Positions 42,637 to 53,819 are shown, numbered from the stretch's first letter. The stretch: 64,000 nucleotides of DNA from Vibrio sp. SCSIO 43136 (GCF_023716565.1 NZ_CP071848.1:2852001-2916000); one strand, 5' to 3'. The notes: generated by a model from the letters alone, not told the origin. Numbers and translations: made by a program.

Positions 42637-43569
42637 TCAATCAGTTGCGATTGCATCTGACATCAGTTGTACCGACTGTTCAACGTTCTCGCTATCCAAC
42701 CAAGTTAAATCATCCCAGCTGCGCAGCCAGGTAATTTGTCGCTTGGCCAATTGACGGGTTGCACAAATACCACGATAAATTGCTTCATCAAGCGTGCAGT
42801 TCCCATCCAAATAGTCCCACATCTGTCGATAGCCCACGCATCGAATCGACGGCAGATCCGGATGAAGATCATCTCTAGCGTATAACGCCTTCACTTCTTC
42901 TTCAAATCCAGCATCGATCATTTTATCAAAACGTAACTCTATACGACGATGGAGTTCAGCCCTTTCCTTGGGTGCTATTGCAAATTGTTTGACGCGATAA
43001 GGGATTGGCTCACCCTTATCTTCTGTCAACTCAGTTAAAGTTTTACCTGAAATTCGGAAAACTTCCAATGCCCGAGATAATCTTTGTGGATCATTCGGGT
43101 GAATTCTTTGTGCTGAGACAGGATCAATTGCTTTGAGCTGATCGTGCATCATTGCCCAACCTTTGGTCAATGCCTCTTGTTCAATCTCTTGACGAATTTT
43201 GGGATCTGCGGCAGGTAATGGGGATAAACCTTGCAGCAAAGCCTTGTAATACAGCATGGTTCCACCGACAAGCAGAGGGATTTTGCCCTGACTTGTAATC
43301 TCATCCATCGCCAATAGCGCATCACGACGAAAGTCTGCCGCCGAGTAAGCTTCGCTCGGATCTAAAATATCGATCAATCGATGCGGTGCAAGTGCCAATT
43401 CGTCAGCATCGGGTTTTGCCGTGCCAATATCCATGTCTTTGTAGATCAATGCAGAATCGACACTGATGATTTCAACAGGATATTTTTGACGAAGTCGAAT
43501 GGCTAAATCCGTTTTGCCCGATGCGGTTGGCCCCATTAAAAACAGAGCTAAAGGTAATTGTTTATTCAT
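42637..43569 (-). CDS. miaA: tRNA dimethylallyltransferase
   Basis: This enzyme adds a dimethylallyl group to A37 of tRNAs that read codons starting with U. It has 310 residues. The P-loop [28 protein letters not shown], the [10 protein letters not shown] and [11 protein letters not shown] regions are family hallmarks. It abuts mutL (start and stop share one base), so it belongs to the mutL-miaA-hfq run. Confidence 0.97.
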   Translation of the reverse strand: MNKQLPLALFLMGPTASGKTDLAIRLRQKYPVEIISVDSALIYKDMDIGTAKPDADELALAPHRLIDILDPSEAYSAADFRRDALLAMDEITSQGKIPLLVGGTMLYYKALLQGLSPLPAADPKIRQEIEQEALTKGWAMMHDQLKAIDPVSAQRIHPNDPQRLSRALEVFRISGKTLTELTEDKGEPIPYRVKQFAIAPKERAELHRRIELRFDKMIDAGFEEEVKALYARDDLHPDLPSIRCVGYRQMWDYLDGNCTLDEAIYRGICATRQLAKRQITWLRSWDDLTWLDSENVEQSVQLMSDAIATD

Positions 43570-45524
43570 TAATTAAAGCTTGCGATCGTGGCAGAAAAAT
43601 CAACAGACTGAACCAATTGTCTGTCATCGAGTGGCAACTTATCGTGCCAAAGCTGCTCTATTTCAGCCAGCAGTTGAAGTGCCTCTGACTGAGTATAGTG
43701 GCTTTTTGTCTCAAACACCTGAGTGGCAAGCCACTGACTGATCTCTTGGATCGTTACCGCTTCAGGCTGAGAAGCGAGGTAAGATAACAGATCTGGCAGC
43801 AACTTTTGTAGGTTTTGCTGCCTTAACGGTGCTGGCACCGCCATAATCATCACCGCATCTTGCCCTTTAGGACGCAATACCAAAGCCAAATCTCGCCACT
43901 GTTGTTGATAGACATCCAGCATCGCCAACAGTTCCGGCTCTAATTTAATCGATAAAGGCACCAATAAGGGCTGCGCCGTTAACGCACCTTGCTCAGTACT
44001 TAGTTGCCCAAGACTTCGATACCATTGTGCTCGAGGTAAGTTAAGCAAAGAACATCCCGCTTGAGACTGAAGCAGCAAGTATTGCTCTTGCACGACGCCC
44101 ACGGCTTTCCCTAAATCAACGACTGCTTGCTCACTATGGGTTGCTATGGCTTGGGTAGGTGCTGCCACCTCTTTAGTGGCATCAGGAGTTTGCAATAGCT
44201 CTTGGTAGACCTTCACTTCACGCAGGCTCGGTGCTTTAGGGAGCTCTTTTTGTGCAGGCTTACTCAAGGGGGCGCTGTCACGCCACTGCTGAGAAGGTGC
44301 AATGGATGCTTCTCTTACTTGCTGCTTAGAAGTATCACGACTCGTCGAAGGTGCAGAGTAATGCTGCTCAGTGGCTAAAGCGCTATCCGCTTTATTTGGA
44401 TAGACCGGATTACTCGCAATCACCTTAGCCGCACGCTCTTGCGCAGGAGCAGAGGTTTCTGCCGCTGGAGTGCTATCTGAAGTGGTATGAAATGCGCTCT
44501 CTCGGGTTTGCTGCGCCTCGACATGATCTGACTGGGCCAATGCACTGCTTAGCGCCTGATAGATAAAATCATGCACCAGTCTTGCTTGATGGAAACGCAC
44601 TTCGTGTTTAGCAGGGTGAACATTCACATCGACTTGATGCGGATCGATCTCGATAAACAGGACGAAAGTTGCAAACTGATCTGGTCTTAAGCTGGTTTCA
44701 TAGCTTTGACGAATAGCGTGATTGATCAGTTTGTCACGCATCATGCGACCATTGACATAGCAATACTGCAGATCACTTTGTTGGCGAGCACCTTCTGGTG
44801 TAGTGATCCAGCCACTCAACTTTAAATCATTGTGCTCTAACTCGACGTGCAACATATGGCGGACAAAACCGCTGCCACACACCGCCGCAATACGTGTTTC
44901 ACGCTGTTTATCCGTCTTCGCCGCTCGATACTGACGGATCATCTTGCCGTTATGACGTAGGTTTATCGTCACATCGAAGCGGCTCAGGGCGATCCGCTTG
45001 AGCAGCTCATCAATATGAGAAAATTCTGTTTTTTCTGTACGAAGAAACTTTCGACGTGCTGGCGTGTTGAAAAACAAATCCAGCACTTCCACCGTAGTGC
45101 CTATCGGATGCGCTGCTGGCTGGAGCTTAACTTCCATCTCACGACCTTCCGCATAAGCAGACCAAGCTTGGTCTTGCGCAGCGGTACGTGAGGTCAAGGT
45201 CAAGCGGGCGACAGAACTGACACTGGCCAGTGCCTCGCCACGAAAGCCCAAGCTGCATATCGCTTCCAAGTCATCCAAAGTGTGGATCTTCGACGTCGCA
45301 TGGCGGCTTAGTGCTAACCCGAGCTCATCTTTTACGATGCCTTTTCCGTTGTCGCGCACACGGATAAGCTTGCTTCCCCCTTTCTCGATATCAATATCGA
45401 TTCGGGTGGCACCAGCATCTAGACTGTTTTCTACCAGCTCTTTCACCACCGATGCTGGGCGTTCTACCACCTCACCAGCAGCGATTTGGTTGGCTAAACG
45501 AGCCGGAAGAATTTTAATCGTCAT
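43569..45524 (-). CDS. mutL: DNA mismatch repair protein MutL
   Basis: This GHKL ATPase links MutS to MutH and UvrD in mismatch repair. It has 651 residues. ATPase motifs are [21 protein letters not shown] and [11 protein letters not shown] long, low-complexity linker rich in Ala, Pro, Gln and Ser spans about 340-470. The dimerisation domain lacks a DQHA-x2-E-x4-E endonuclease motif, as expected in species with MutH. It abuts amiB upstream. Confidence 0.96.
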   Translation of the reverse strand: MTIKILPARLANQIAAGEVVERPASVVKELVENSLDAGATRIDIDIEKGGSKLIRVRDNGKGIVKDELGLALSRHATSKIHTLDDLEAICSLGFRGEALASVSSVARLTLTSRTAAQDQAWSAYAEGREMEVKLQPAAHPIGTTVEVLDLFFNTPARRKFLRTEKTEFSHIDELLKRIALSRFDVTINLRHNGKMIRQYRAAKTDKQRETRIAAVCGSGFVRHMLHVELEHNDLKLSGWITTPEGARQQSDLQYCYVNGRMMRDKLINHAIRQSYETSLRPDQFATFVLFIEIDPHQVDVNVHPAKHEVRFHQARLVHDFIYQALSSALAQSDHVEAQQTRESAFHTTSDSTPAAETSAPAQERAAKVIASNPVYPNKADSALATEQHYSAPSTSRDTSKQQVREASIAPSQQWRDSAPLSKPAQKELPKAPSLREVKVYQELLQTPDATKEVAAPTQAIATHSEQAVVDLGKAVGVVQEQYLLLQSQAGCSLLNLPRAQWYRSLGQLSTEQGALTAQPLLVPLSIKLEPELLAMLDVYQQQWRDLALVLRPKGQDAVMIMAVPAPLRQQNLQKLLPDLLSYLASQPEAVTIQEISQWLATQVFETKSHYTQSEALQLLAEIEQLWHDKLPLDDRQLVQSVDFSATIASFN

Positions 45525-47263
45525 CAGTTACCTGGAATTATCAACACCTGACCAATCGCTAGTTGATCAGATTTTAAGTTATTAGCTTTACGGATCGCCG
45601 CCATAGAGACATTGTAGCGATTGGCGATCTTACCCAAATACTCACCACGTTGAACCTTATGCTTAACGTCTGGCTTGGCGTTATCTGGCACACGGATCTT
45701 GAGTTTTTGCCCAAGTCTTACCGTATCCGACTTAAGGTTGTTTTCTTTACGAATACTGGCGATCGTTACCTTGTATTTAGAAGCAATTTTGCCTAGGTAA
45801 TCTCCAGAAGCCACTTTATGAGTAATCAACTTAGTCTTCGCAGATGTACTTGCAGCTGAACTTGAAGGAGGGGCGGCGGCTCCGGTAATGGTAAGCACCT
45901 GCCCAACTGCTAAGCTATCACTCTTAAGCTTGTTCAAAGTACGAATGGACTGAACGGTTACCCCATATTTCTTGGCGATTTTTCCTAAGTATTCACCACG
46001 CTGAACAGTGTGCTTAATTTGCTGATTACGATTAGCAAACATGGTGCCCGGAGGCGCATTGTCATTGAAGTAATCAACAATCGCTTTGCTTAGCGCCCGA
46101 GCCAACTTCTGCTGATGAGAGCGTTGGAACAAAAGTTTCTCTTCGGTTGGATTCGACATAAAGCCTGTCTCTACCAACACCGATGGAATATCAGGTGATT
46201 TCAGTACCGCCAGACTAGCGTGTACTGGTTTGGCTTTATGCAGCCTTGTCACCTTACCCATCTCGGCCAAGATATTGGTCGCAACTTTGTAACCCTCTTT
46301 CTGAGAATGATTAAACTTCAGATCTAACAGCGTTTGGCTGAGGTTGCGGTCACTGTTGTGCTTAGAAAGTACTTCACCAGCACCACCAAGCAGCTCTGAC
46401 TGCTCTTCGTGCTTTTCTACCCAGCGAGCGATCTCACTGTTAGCGCGGCGGGTATTGAGTACAAACACCGACCCCCCCCTTGGTTGCGGAGAACGGAAGC
46501 TATCGGCATGGATAGAAACCAGCAAGTGGGCTTTATTCTTACGCGCAATTTCAGAGCGTTTGTTGAGGTTAACAAAGTAATCCCCACGACGTGTCAACAC
46601 CGCTTTCATACCCGGCACTTTATTAAGCTCAGCCGCCAGTTTTTGCGACATGATCAAGGTATGGTGTTTTTCGTACTTTTTGGTCGGACCGATAGAACCT
46701 GGGTCCTCACCACCGTGACCAGGGTCAATCGCTACCACGATGTCAGCGTTGCCGCCAGTTGCATAGGTCACTGTGGTTGCCTGAGCACTTGAGCTGGTTG
46801 CAGGCTTCGCTTTTGGAGCAGGTTCTGGTGTTGTCGCAACAACGCCATGTGGCAAGTCGATCACCAATCGATGTCCATACTGACCACCCGGTGTCGGTGC
46901 CAATTTAAACAGTTTCGGCTTAACGCTCTTGCTCAGTTCGAACACCAATCGGTAGGTCGACTTCTTTGGCGGTGAACTCTTACGAACTCGCTTCAATACC
47001 GGGGAATCGGTCACGTTAATCGGAAGCTTGGTGCTTAAACTGGTGTCACTAAGATCTACCACCAAACGCTGCGGGCCCGACAAGGTGAAATAGCTATAAT
47101 CCACCTCTGACTGAAGGTCGATCACCACTCGAGTTTCCTCAGGTGATGGCCATACTCGAATCCCCTTCAATGTATTTGCACTTGTTTGGAAAGATAGAAG
47201 TAATAGCCAAGACGCCATCAACCAAACAATCGGAAGGAGAACTGCTCGCTTATTTATCAACAC
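45524..47263 (-). CDS. amiB: N-acetylmuramoyl-L-alanine amidase AmiB with three LysM domains
   Basis: This periplasmic zinc amidase cuts septal peptidoglycan for daughter-cell separation. It has 579 residues. A signal peptide is followed by an AMIN domain (about 33-130). The Amidase_3 domain has the zinc/catalytic residues in [20 protein letters not shown] and [12 protein letters not shown]. Three LysM repeats form the C-terminus (about 412-460, 480-525 and 533-579). E. coli AmiB has fewer peptidoglycan-binding repeats. It overlaps tsaE by 7 bp. Confidence 0.95.
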   Translation of the reverse strand: MLINKRAVLLPIVWLMASWLLLLSFQTSANTLKGIRVWPSPEETRVVIDLQSEVDYSYFTLSGPQRLVVDLSDTSLSTKLPINVTDSPVLKRVRKSSPPKKSTYRLVFELSKSVKPKLFKLAPTPGGQYGHRLVIDLPHGVVATTPEPAPKAKPATSSSAQATTVTYATGGNADIVVAIDPGHGGEDPGSIGPTKKYEKHHTLIMSQKLAAELNKVPGMKAVLTRRGDYFVNLNKRSEIARKNKAHLLVSIHADSFRSPQPRGGSVFVLNTRRANSEIARWVEKHEEQSELLGGAGEVLSKHNSDRNLSQTLLDLKFNHSQKEGYKVATNILAEMGKVTRLHKAKPVHASLAVLKSPDIPSVLVETGFMSNPTEEKLLFQRSHQQKLARALSKAIVDYFNDNAPPGTMFANRNQQIKHTVQRGEYLGKIAKKYGVTVQSIRTLNKLKSDSLAVGQVLTITGAAAPPSSSAASTSAKTKLITHKVASGDYLGKIASKYKVTIASIRKENNLKSDTVRLGQKLKIRVPDNAKPDVKHKVQRGEYLGKIANRYNVSMAAIRKANNLKSDQLAIGQVLIIPGN

Positions 47264-47730
47264 AACTCCAAACTTTCTAATAAATCGATACCATATTTCG
47301 TATTCGCAGTGATCACTGCTGTGCGCTGCTCCCCTTGGTAACGCATTTCAATATCCAGATCTGGCTCAGGCAGTAGACCTTCACCCTTTTCTGGCCACTC
47401 AACCAGACAGATAGCATCAGGGGTAAAGTAATCACGGATCCCCATGAACTCCAGCTCTTCGGGATCTGCCAGACGGTACAAATCAAAATGGTACACCTGC
47501 CATTTGTCTAACGCATACGGTTCTACCAGAGTATATGTTGGGCTCTTTACATTTCCTTGATGACCCAGTGAGCGAATAAAGCCGCGACTAAAGGTGGTTT
47601 TTCCTGCGCCCAAATCACCATGCAGATAAATGGTCGTTTGCTGATGACAAGCGCCAGCAATCGCTGTTCCAAATTCAACGGTGGCTTGTTCATCTTTTAA
47701 GGCAATAGGGTTTGAGCTAACAGGCTGCAT
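47257..47730 (-). CDS. tsaE: tRNA threonylcarbamoyladenosine biosynthesis ATPase TsaE
   Basis: This P-loop ATPase of the t6A37 tRNA modification system works with TsaB, TsaC and TsaD. It has 157 residues. Walker [26 protein letters not shown] and [10 protein letters not shown] are present. I start at ATG 47730 ([11 protein letters not shown]); the longer frame to 47811 has no ribosome site and a hydrophobic stretch unlike the family. It is the first gene of the run leading to hfq and hflC. Confidence 0.94.
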   Translation of the reverse strand: MQPVSSNPIALKDEQATVEFGTAIAGACHQQTTIYLHGDLGAGKTTFSRGFIRSLGHQGNVKSPTYTLVEPYALDKWQVYHFDLYRLADPEELEFMGIRDYFTPDAICLVEWPEKGEGLLPEPDLDIEMRYQGEQRTAVITANTKYGIDLLESLELC

Positions 47731-47927
47731 AATCACTTCAACGAAATAAAAAACAAAAGAACAGGAATAGTAAACTGTGATGGATCTTTGAGACAAGATC
47801 TTAGATGTCAAAAATGGGTTATTGTCATCAGTTAATCGGTATCTAGATGTATCTCTACCCTAGATCCTGATTGTAATTCCACTAAGATCAGTTAGAATCA
47901 CCGCCCAATTTTCATCCAGTGTCCATT

Positions 47928-49043
47928 ATGAACTACCAAGATCTCGCTAACCAAATCAAACTATGGGGAAAAGAGCTCGGCTTTGATCAAGTGGGCATAT
48001 GTGATGTCGACCTCAGCGAACATGAGCAAAGTTTGCAAGCGTGGCTAGATGCTGGATATCACGGTGAAATGGATTGGATGGCACGACACGGCATGATGCG
48101 TGCTCGTCCAGATGAACTGTTACCTGGAACCGTACGAGTCATAAGCGCTCGTATGAACTACCTTCCATCACAAGCACTGTTCGCCTCCAACTTGAAAGAC
48201 CCTTCACTTGGCTACGTTAGTCGATATGCACTGGGGCGTGATTATCATAAGTTGGTCAGAAACCAGCTAAAAAAGCTCGGACAAAAAATCGAACAGCAGC
48301 TCGGTGAGCAGCTAGGCTACCGACCATTTGTCGATTCAGCCCCCATCTTAGAGCGCCCTTTAGCGCAAAAAGCAGGCCTTGGTTGGAGCGGTAAACACTC
48401 ACTAATCATCAATCCAAGCGCAGGTTCGTGGTTTTTCCTTGGTGAACTACTGATAGACATTCCACTACCTGTCGATTCGCCAAGCGAAGACCAATGCGGT
48501 AAATGCACGGCGTGTATTACCTCTTGCCCAACCGGAGCCATTGTCGAAGAGGGTGTCGTGGACTCACGTAAGTGTATCTCCTACCTTACCATTGAATTCG
48601 ATGGTGTTATCCCTGAACCAATGCGACCGCTTATTGGCAATCGTATTTACGGTTGTGATGATTGCCAACTGGTTTGCCCGTGGAGTAAAGAAGCACCACT
48701 CACTGAGCGTGAGGACTTCCAACGTCGACCGAGCCTTGAAGAAGTATCCTTGCTCTCTCTATTTAATTGGCAAGAAGATGAGTTCTTAAAGAAGATGGAA
48801 GGCTCAGCTATCCGACGAATTGGCTACCACCAGTGGCTACGTAACCTTGCTGTTGCCATGGGGAACGCACCGTTTAACTCTGGTTACATAGAAGCGTTAG
48901 AGTCTCGCTTAGGTCTAGATGACACTCTCGACATTCATCTTAATTGGGCGATTGAGCAGCAACAGAACCAGTTGCCAATTAAAGACCGTAAGAAAGAACG
49001 ATTGATTCGGATTATTGAAAAGGGCTTGCCACGCGACGCGTGA
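47928..49043 (+). CDS. queG: Epoxyqueuosine reductase
   Basis: This enzyme reduces epoxyqueuosine to queuosine in tRNA, the last step of Q biosynthesis. It has about 371 residues. It has the cobalamin-binding N-terminal domain and two [4Fe-4S] motifs: CGKCTACITSCP and CDDCQLVCPW. ATG at 47928 (MNYQDLANQIK) matches the family; a GTG three codons earlier is possible. It is divergent from tsaE, and no nnr (NAD(P)HX epimerase) gene lies between, unlike E. coli. The 600-bp gap after it, before the tRNA array, is described under its sites. Confidence 0.95.
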   Translation: MNYQDLANQIKLWGKELGFDQVGICDVDLSEHEQSLQAWLDAGYHGEMDWMARHGMMRARPDELLPGTVRVISARMNYLPSQALFASNLKDPSLGYVSRYALGRDYHKLVRNQLKKLGQKIEQQLGEQLGYRPFVDSAPILERPLAQKAGLGWSGKHSLIINPSAGSWFFLGELLIDIPLPVDSPSEDQCGKCTACITSCPTGAIVEEGVVDSRKCISYLTIEFDGVIPEPMRPLIGNRIYGCDDCQLVCPWSKEAPLTEREDFQRRPSLEEVSLLSLFNWQEDEFLKKMEGSAIRRIGYHQWLRNLAVAMGNAPFNSGYIEALESRLGLDDTLDIHLNWAIEQQQNQLPIKDRKKERLIRIIEKGLPRDA

Positions 49044-49354
49044 TAAATGTTTCATCTAACTGACACATTCTTTGACCTAATTCGCAAAAATAGTTGTATG
49101 TGGAAAAAATCCCTTTCATCAGTAGGATTCTCTAATTTAAAAAAAGTTAAACACAGAACCTATTTATGACAAGGATCAAAAAAGAGTAAGTTTTTGATCT
49201 TTGATCCATCTTGCAATTTAACAGCCACATAAAGAGCGGCTATTTAAAATCAATAACTTACATGGCTTTTGCTAAGTCTATGTATTTTAAATAAAAGCCA
49301 AAGATCTTCTTCTAGCCCTTTAAAACTCTAACAAAAAACTATTTATCAACCAAC

Positions 49355-49382
49355 TTATCCACAGAGTGATTTATGTGGATAA
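49355..49382. promoter_or_regulatory. Inverted pair of perfect DnaA boxes
   Basis: TTATCCACA (49355-49363) and its inverted copy TGTGGATAA (49374-49382) are both exact consensus DnaA boxes with a 10-bp spacer. They lie in the 49044-49658 gap, which otherwise shows an A/T-rich stretch, the terminator at 49485-49512 and no gene. Confidence 0.6.
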
Positions 49383-49484
49383 CTCTGTTAGTTAAAGTGT
49401 AAATAGGTGCGCAAAGCCGCACTGTGCCTATATCGACAAGTGTAGAGTTCGACCGTCAATGGTCATAAAAGTTAGATTGAATTG

Positions 49485-49512
49485 AAACAAAAAAAATCAC
49501 CCTGTGTGGGTG
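49485..49512 (-). terminator. Probable terminator of the tRNA operon
   Basis: On the minus strand CACCC-ACACA-GGGTG followed by ATTTTTTTT forms a compact hairpin with a T run, about 150 bp past the last tRNA gene. Confidence 0.7.
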
Positions 49513-49658
49513 CGTATCATTTTTTGTTTTGGGGATTATGCTTCACAGCATTAAAAAAAGAGCGGTGCCAGTAACTGGCTGTCATCGTTTAGCACGATGA
49601 GGGCTTTGAGGTTGATTAGCGCCTTAGATGCGTTGACCACCTCTTTTTACAAGAGAAA

Positions 49659-49734
49659 TGGAGCGACACACGAGGTTCGAACTCGTGACCTCAACCTTGG
49701 CAAGGTTGCGCTCTACCAACTGAGCTAGTGTCGC
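49659..49734 (-). tRNA. glyV: tRNA-Gly(GCC), copy 1
   Basis: A 76-nt tRNA with encoded CCA and anticodon GCC in the loop of the AACCTTGCCAAGGTT arm. The D-arm AGCTCAGTTGGTAGAGC and T-arm TTCGAACC are normal. Position 49719-49720 has AA where the other copies have AG. Confidence 0.96.
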
Positions 49735-49772
49735 ATCATTGTCATCGTTAGGTACGATGAAAACCGTCAAAT

Positions 49773-49848
49773 TGGAGCGACACACGAGGTTCGAACTCGT
49801 GACCTCAACCTTGGCAAGGTTGCGCTCTACCAGCTGAGCTAGTGTCGC
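49773..49848 (-). tRNA. glyV: tRNA-Gly(GCC), copy 2
   Basis: Identical 76-nt tRNA-Gly with CCA end and anticodon GCC, 38 bp upstream of copy 1 in the same leftward transcript. Confidence 0.97.
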
Positions 49849-49850
49849 TT

Positions 49851-49927
<77 letters not shown>

Positions 49928-49972
49928 TCCGTATTGTGTCACCGTTTAAAGTACGATGAAGACTTTTTAAAT

Positions 49973-50048
49973 TGGAGCGACACACGAGGTTCGAACTCGT
50001 GACCTCAACCTTGGCAAGGTTGCGCTCTACCAGCTGAGCTAGTGTCGC
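49973..50048 (-). tRNA. glyV: tRNA-Gly(GCC), copy 3
   Basis: A 76-nt tRNA-Gly identical to copy 2, with encoded CCA and anticodon GCC. Confidence 0.97.
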
Positions 50049-50068
50049 ATATTCTCTTAGAGAGAAAT

Positions 50069-50145
<77 letters not shown>

Positions 50146-50187
50146 TCCGTATTGTCTCACCGTTAAGCACGATGACAGCTATCAAAT

Positions 50188-50263
50188 TGGAGCGACACAC
50201 GAGGTTCGAACTCGTGACCTCAACCTTGGCAAGGTTGCGCTCTACCAGCTGAGCTAGTGTCGC
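50188..50263 (-). tRNA. glyV: tRNA-Gly(GCC), copy 4
   Basis: A 76-nt tRNA-Gly identical to copy 2. Confidence 0.97.
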
Positions 50264-50265
50264 TT

Positions 50266-50342
<77 letters not shown>

Positions 50343-50384
50343 TCCGTATTGTGTCACCGTTAGGTACGATGAAAACCTTTAATT

Positions 50385-50460
50385 TGGAGCGACACACGAG
50401 GTTCGAACTCGTGACCTCAACCTTGGCAAGGTTGCGCTCTACCAGCTGAGCTAGTGTCGC
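50385..50460 (-). tRNA. glyV: tRNA-Gly(GCC), copy 5
   Basis: A 76-nt tRNA-Gly identical to copy 2. It is two bases from the degenerate fMet copy. Confidence 0.97.
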
Positions 50461-50462
50461 TT

Positions 50463-50545
50463 TGGTTGCGGGGGTCGGATTTGAACCGATGACCTTCGCT
50501 AGGTTTTATGAATAGCTGAGCCCGACGAGCTAGCGAATCACAACA
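50463..50545 (-). pseudogene. Degenerate tRNA-fMet copy
   Basis: The 3' half is nearly intact (GGTTCAAATCCG T-arm, CCCCCGCAACCA end, two base changes). The 5' acceptor strand and D-arm are gone, and the anticodon region is replaced: after GCTCGTCGGGCTCA comes GCTATTCATAAAACC instead of TAACCCG. TTCGCTAG and CTAGCGAA border the changed part and can pair. It cannot fold as a cloverleaf and is probably not functional. Confidence 0.85.
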
Positions 50546-50556
50546 CCTTTAAATTT

Positions 50557-50633
<77 letters not shown>

Positions 50634-50678
50634 TCCGTATTGTATTCACCATTCAAGGCATGATGAAAGCCTAAAATT

Positions 50679-50754
50679 TGGAGCGACACACGAGGTTCGA
50701 ACTCGTGACCTCAACCTTGGCAAGGTTGCGCTCTACCAGCTGAGCTAGTGTCGC
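50679..50754 (-). tRNA. glyV: tRNA-Gly(GCC), copy 6 (first in the transcript)
   Basis: A 76-nt tRNA-Gly identical to copy 2 and closest to the promoter at 50786-50813. Confidence 0.97.
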
Positions 50755-50785
50755 ATCAACAACGTTTCGTCGTTTAGGGCTGCGA

Positions 50786-50813
50786 ATTATAAGAGCATTT
50801 TTTTGTGATGCAA
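50786..50813 (-). promoter_or_regulatory. Promoter of the tRNA operon
   Basis: On the minus strand TTGCAT (50808-50813) and a perfect TATAAT (50786-50791) are 16 bp apart. A GC-rich GCAGCCC follows, the discriminator type of stringently controlled stable-RNA promoters. It lies about 30 bp before the first tRNA. Confidence 0.8.
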
Positions 50814-50889
50814 GTCCTTCAGCCCTAAAAATCCAATTTTTTTTCCATTCGGCTAAAAATAAATCATTTCAGCACGATATTTGACCAAA

Positions 50890-51435
50890 CTAGATGCTAA
50901 AAACCGAATTTCGATAGAATTGCAGCTCAGCAATAGATTCACGAATGTCATCTAGTGCCAGGTGAGTGCCTTGTTTTGAAAAGTTTTTTAACGTCTCTGG
51001 CTGCCAGCGACGCACCAACTCTTTGATGGTGCTAACGTCGATGTATCGGTAATGGAAGTATTGTTCCAGCTCAGGCATGTATTGGTACAGGAAGCGGCGA
51101 TCTTGGCCAACGCTATTACCACAGATTGGTGATACACCTTTTGGTACCCACTGCTGTAAAAACTCAATCGTCTGCTTAATCGCTTCTTGTTCAGTAATGT
51201 TACTGGCACGAACACGATCGACCAGACCACTGCCGGTGTGGGTCGTGGTACACCACTCATCCATTTTTTCCAGCTCTGTCTCTGGTTGATGAATCGCAAG
51301 TACTGGTCCTTCCGCCAGAACATTAAGCTCGCTATCGGTAACAATGGTAGCAATTTCAATGATCTTATTGGTTTCAGGGTTAAGACCTGTCATTTCCAAA
51401 TCAATCCAGATTAGGTTTTTGTCGCTGAATGACAT
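50890..51435 (-). CDS. orn: Oligoribonuclease
   Basis: This 3'-to-5' exoribonuclease degrades 2-5 nt RNAs and pGpG and is essential in many Gammaproteobacteria. It has 181 residues. The DEDD(h) residues are visible in [22 protein letters not shown] and [14 protein letters not shown] at 51435 starts the conserved [17 protein letters not shown]; the frame continues upstream through non-coding sequence. It is divergent from rsgA, as usual in this group. Confidence 0.97.
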   Translation of the reverse strand: MSFSDKNLIWIDLEMTGLNPETNKIIEIATIVTDSELNVLAEGPVLAIHQPETELEKMDEWCTTTHTGSGLVDRVRASNITEQEAIKQTIEFLQQWVPKGVSPICGNSVGQDRRFLYQYMPELEQYFHYRYIDVSTIKELVRRWQPETLKNFSKQGTHLALDDIRESIAELQFYRNSVFSI

Positions 51436-51537
51436 AGATGAGTTGCCTATTTTGTCGCTAAAAGAGGTATCATACCCTGCTATAGCGGAATTCCAACTGC
51501 ATTTCGTGCAGTTCTCAGCGTAATTAAAGAAAAAATT

Positions 51538-52581
51538 GTGGCTAAAAAGAAAAAGCTGACCAAAGGTCAGGTACGACGCGTTCGTAGCAATCAAAACAAA
51601 CGTCTGCAAAAAGAGACCAGCGTCCAGTGGGACGAAACCATGCTGGGTGAAGCTAAGCAAGGCTTAGTAATCACTCGCTTTGGTCAACACGCAGATATTG
51701 AAGATCTAGAAACAGGCGAAATCGAGCGTTGTAACCTACGACGCAGCATCGAAAGCTTAGTCTCTGGCGATCGCGTGATCTGGCGTAAAGGTCTAGAATC
51801 CATGGCTGGTATCTCTGGCATTGTGGAAGCTGTTGAGCCACGCAAATCCGTACTGACTCGCCCAGATTACTATGATGGTCTTAAGCCTGTTGGTGCAAAT
51901 ATCGATCAAATGGTCATCGTCTCCTCAGTGCTTCCAGAGCTTTCGCTTAATATCATCGACCGCTACTTGGTCGCTTCAGAGACGCTGGAAATTGCCCCTC
52001 TGATTGTGTTGAACAAGGTAGACCTGCTTAAGCCAGAAGAAGTTGCAGATTATCAGCAACAGCTAAGCACTTACGAGAAAATTGGCTATAAGGTCCTCTT
52101 GGTCAGTAAAGAATCAGGCGAAGGTATTGAAGCCCTACAGGAAGAGCTAAAAGATCGCATTAATATTTTTGTTGGTCAGTCTGGTGTTGGTAAATCAAGC
52201 CTGGTTAACGCTCTAATGCCTGAGGTAGATGCTGAAGAAGGCGCTGTATCCGAAAACTCAGGTCTTGGTCAGCACACTACCACGGCGGCGCGTTTATACC
52301 ACTTCCCGAAAGGGGGGGACTTGATTGACTCTCCTGGGGTTCGTGAGTTTGGTCTTTGGCACCTAGAAGCGGATGAGGTCACTAAGGCCTTTGTTGAATT
52401 CCGTCCATTCTTAGGCGGTTGTAAATTCCGCGACTGTAAACACCAAGATGATCCAGGTTGTATCCTACGTGAAGCGGTTGAAGATGGAAAAATCACTCAA
52501 GTGCGTTTTGATAATTACCACCGTATTATCGAGAGCATGTCGGAGAACAAGGCTAACCGCCACTTCTCAAGTAAAAAATAA
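51538..52581 (+). CDS. rsgA: Small ribosomal subunit biogenesis GTPase RsgA
   Basis: This circularly permuted GTPase matures the 30S subunit. It has 347 residues and a GTG start ([19 protein letters not shown]). After an OB-fold, the G4 motif NKVD comes before G1 [12 protein letters not shown] and G3 DSPGVREFG, the hallmark of the permuted fold. A C-terminal zinc finger has C-x4-C-x-H-x5-C ([14 protein letters not shown]). It is followed by psd on the same strand. Confidence 0.96.
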   Translation: MAKKKKLTKGQVRRVRSNQNKRLQKETSVQWDETMLGEAKQGLVITRFGQHADIEDLETGEIERCNLRRSIESLVSGDRVIWRKGLESMAGISGIVEAVEPRKSVLTRPDYYDGLKPVGANIDQMVIVSSVLPELSLNIIDRYLVASETLEIAPLIVLNKVDLLKPEEVADYQQQLSTYEKIGYKVLLVSKESGEGIEALQEELKDRINIFVGQSGVGKSSLVNALMPEVDAEEGAVSENSGLGQHTTTAARLYHFPKGGDLIDSPGVREFGLWHLEADEVTKAFVEFRPFLGGCKFRDCKHQDDPGCILREAVEDGKITQVRFDNYHRIIESMSENKANRHFSSKK

Positions 52582-52671
52582 CCAAGTCGCATAATGACCT
52601 CAAAAAGCTGACAAGCGAATTGAGATTGAGTACCATTCTGCGCCGAATTGTTGAACAAGTTGGAAAACAAA

Positions 52672-53535
52672 GTGTTAGATAAGATTAAAGTCGGCCTGCA
52701 ATACTGGCTGCCACAACACGCACTGACTCGCCTTGTGGGTAAGCTGGCAAGTGCAAAGGCAGGAAGCCTAACTACGGCCATCATTCGCATGTTTATTAAG
52801 CAATACAAGGTAAACATGGACGAGGCTTTGCATAGCGATCCTGCACACTTCAAAACATTTAACGAATTTTTCGTACGTGAGCTAAAAGAAGGCGCACGTC
52901 CTATCACTGAAGGCGTAGAGGTTATCTCTCACCCAGCGGATGCCTGTGTGAGCCAGTTTGGCCCGATTGAAGATGGTCAATTGATCCAAGCTAAAGGCCA
53001 TACCTACTCGGCTCAAGCGCTACTAGGTGGCAGCGCTGCATTGGCACAAGAGTTTGCTGGCGGTGAGTTTGCAACACTTTACCTATCACCGCGTGATTAC
53101 CACCGTGTGCACATGCCGTGTGACGGCACGCTGCGTCAGATGATCTACGTACCGGGTGACCTTTTCTCAGTAAACCCTTTAACAGCTGAAAATGTACCAA
53201 ACCTATTTGCACGTAATGAACGTGTGGTATGTATCTTCGACACTGAGTTTGGCCCGATGGCACAAGTCCTTGTTGGTGCGACCATCGTTGGTAGTATTGA
53301 GCTTGTCTGGGCAGGTACGGTAACCCCACCTCGTGGCAACACGGTTTACACTTGGGACTACCCAGCGGAAGGTGAAAAATCTGTCGTACTGAAAAAAGGC
53401 GAAGAAATGGGACGCTTCAAGCTAGGCTCCACAGTAATAAACCTGTTCGCTAAAGACGCTATCAACTTTGATGAGAGCATGGCGCTGACCAAACCAACGG
53501 TGATGGGCACGGCATACGCTCACAAAAAAGCATAG
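52672..53535 (+). CDS. psd: Phosphatidylserine decarboxylase proenzyme
   Basis: This inner membrane enzyme makes phosphatidylethanolamine. The proenzyme cleaves itself at the LGST motif ([11 protein letters not shown]), giving the pyruvoyl group on the serine. [11 protein letters not shown] and [10 protein letters not shown] carry the other catalytic residues. I chose GTG at 52672, because [13 protein letters not shown] aligns with the E. coli N-terminus; a TTG at 52648 adds eight residues. It has about 287 residues, follows rsgA by 90 bp and is probably co-transcribed. Confidence 0.95.
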   Translation: MLDKIKVGLQYWLPQHALTRLVGKLASAKAGSLTTAIIRMFIKQYKVNMDEALHSDPAHFKTFNEFFVRELKEGARPITEGVEVISHPADACVSQFGPIEDGQLIQAKGHTYSAQALLGGSAALAQEFAGGEFATLYLSPRDYHRVHMPCDGTLRQMIYVPGDLFSVNPLTAENVPNLFARNERVVCIFDTEFGPMAQVLVGATIVGSIELVWAGTVTPPRGNTVYTWDYPAEGEKSVVLKKGEEMGRFKLGSTVINLFAKDAINFDESMALTKPTVMGTAYAHKKA

Positions 53536-53542
53536 GTTTCGC

Positions 53543-53667
53543 TCTGCCCCTTTCTAAACGGTCGGCGTTCCGGGGGAGTTGAAGGGGGATCTGACTCCCT
53601 AACCTAAAGCACAGACGGTTAGTTCAATCAGAACCCCTCCCAGCCTCCCCTTAGAAAGGGGAGGAGC
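53543..53667. repeat. GC-rich MITE-like palindromic element (copy 5)
   Basis: Inverted arms: CTGCCCCTTTCTAAACGG... with GGGGGAGTTGAAGGGG on the left and AACCCCTCCCAGCCTCCCC...GAAAGGGGAGGAGC on the right. It lies 8 bp past psd and may act as its terminator hairpin. The rest of the gap to 53819 shows no gene. Confidence 0.8.
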
Positions 53668-53819
53668 AAAAACTTATCTTTCCTGTCATAATTTGACTAA
53701 AAACAAACTCCCTTTCGATACTTTTCTCTTCCTGCTCAAAATATCGTTTCGATCGACGACCTAGTCGCTGCTCTCAATTATGCTGATTTTTCGTTAAGCA
53801 GTTGAGGGATAGGTAAATT

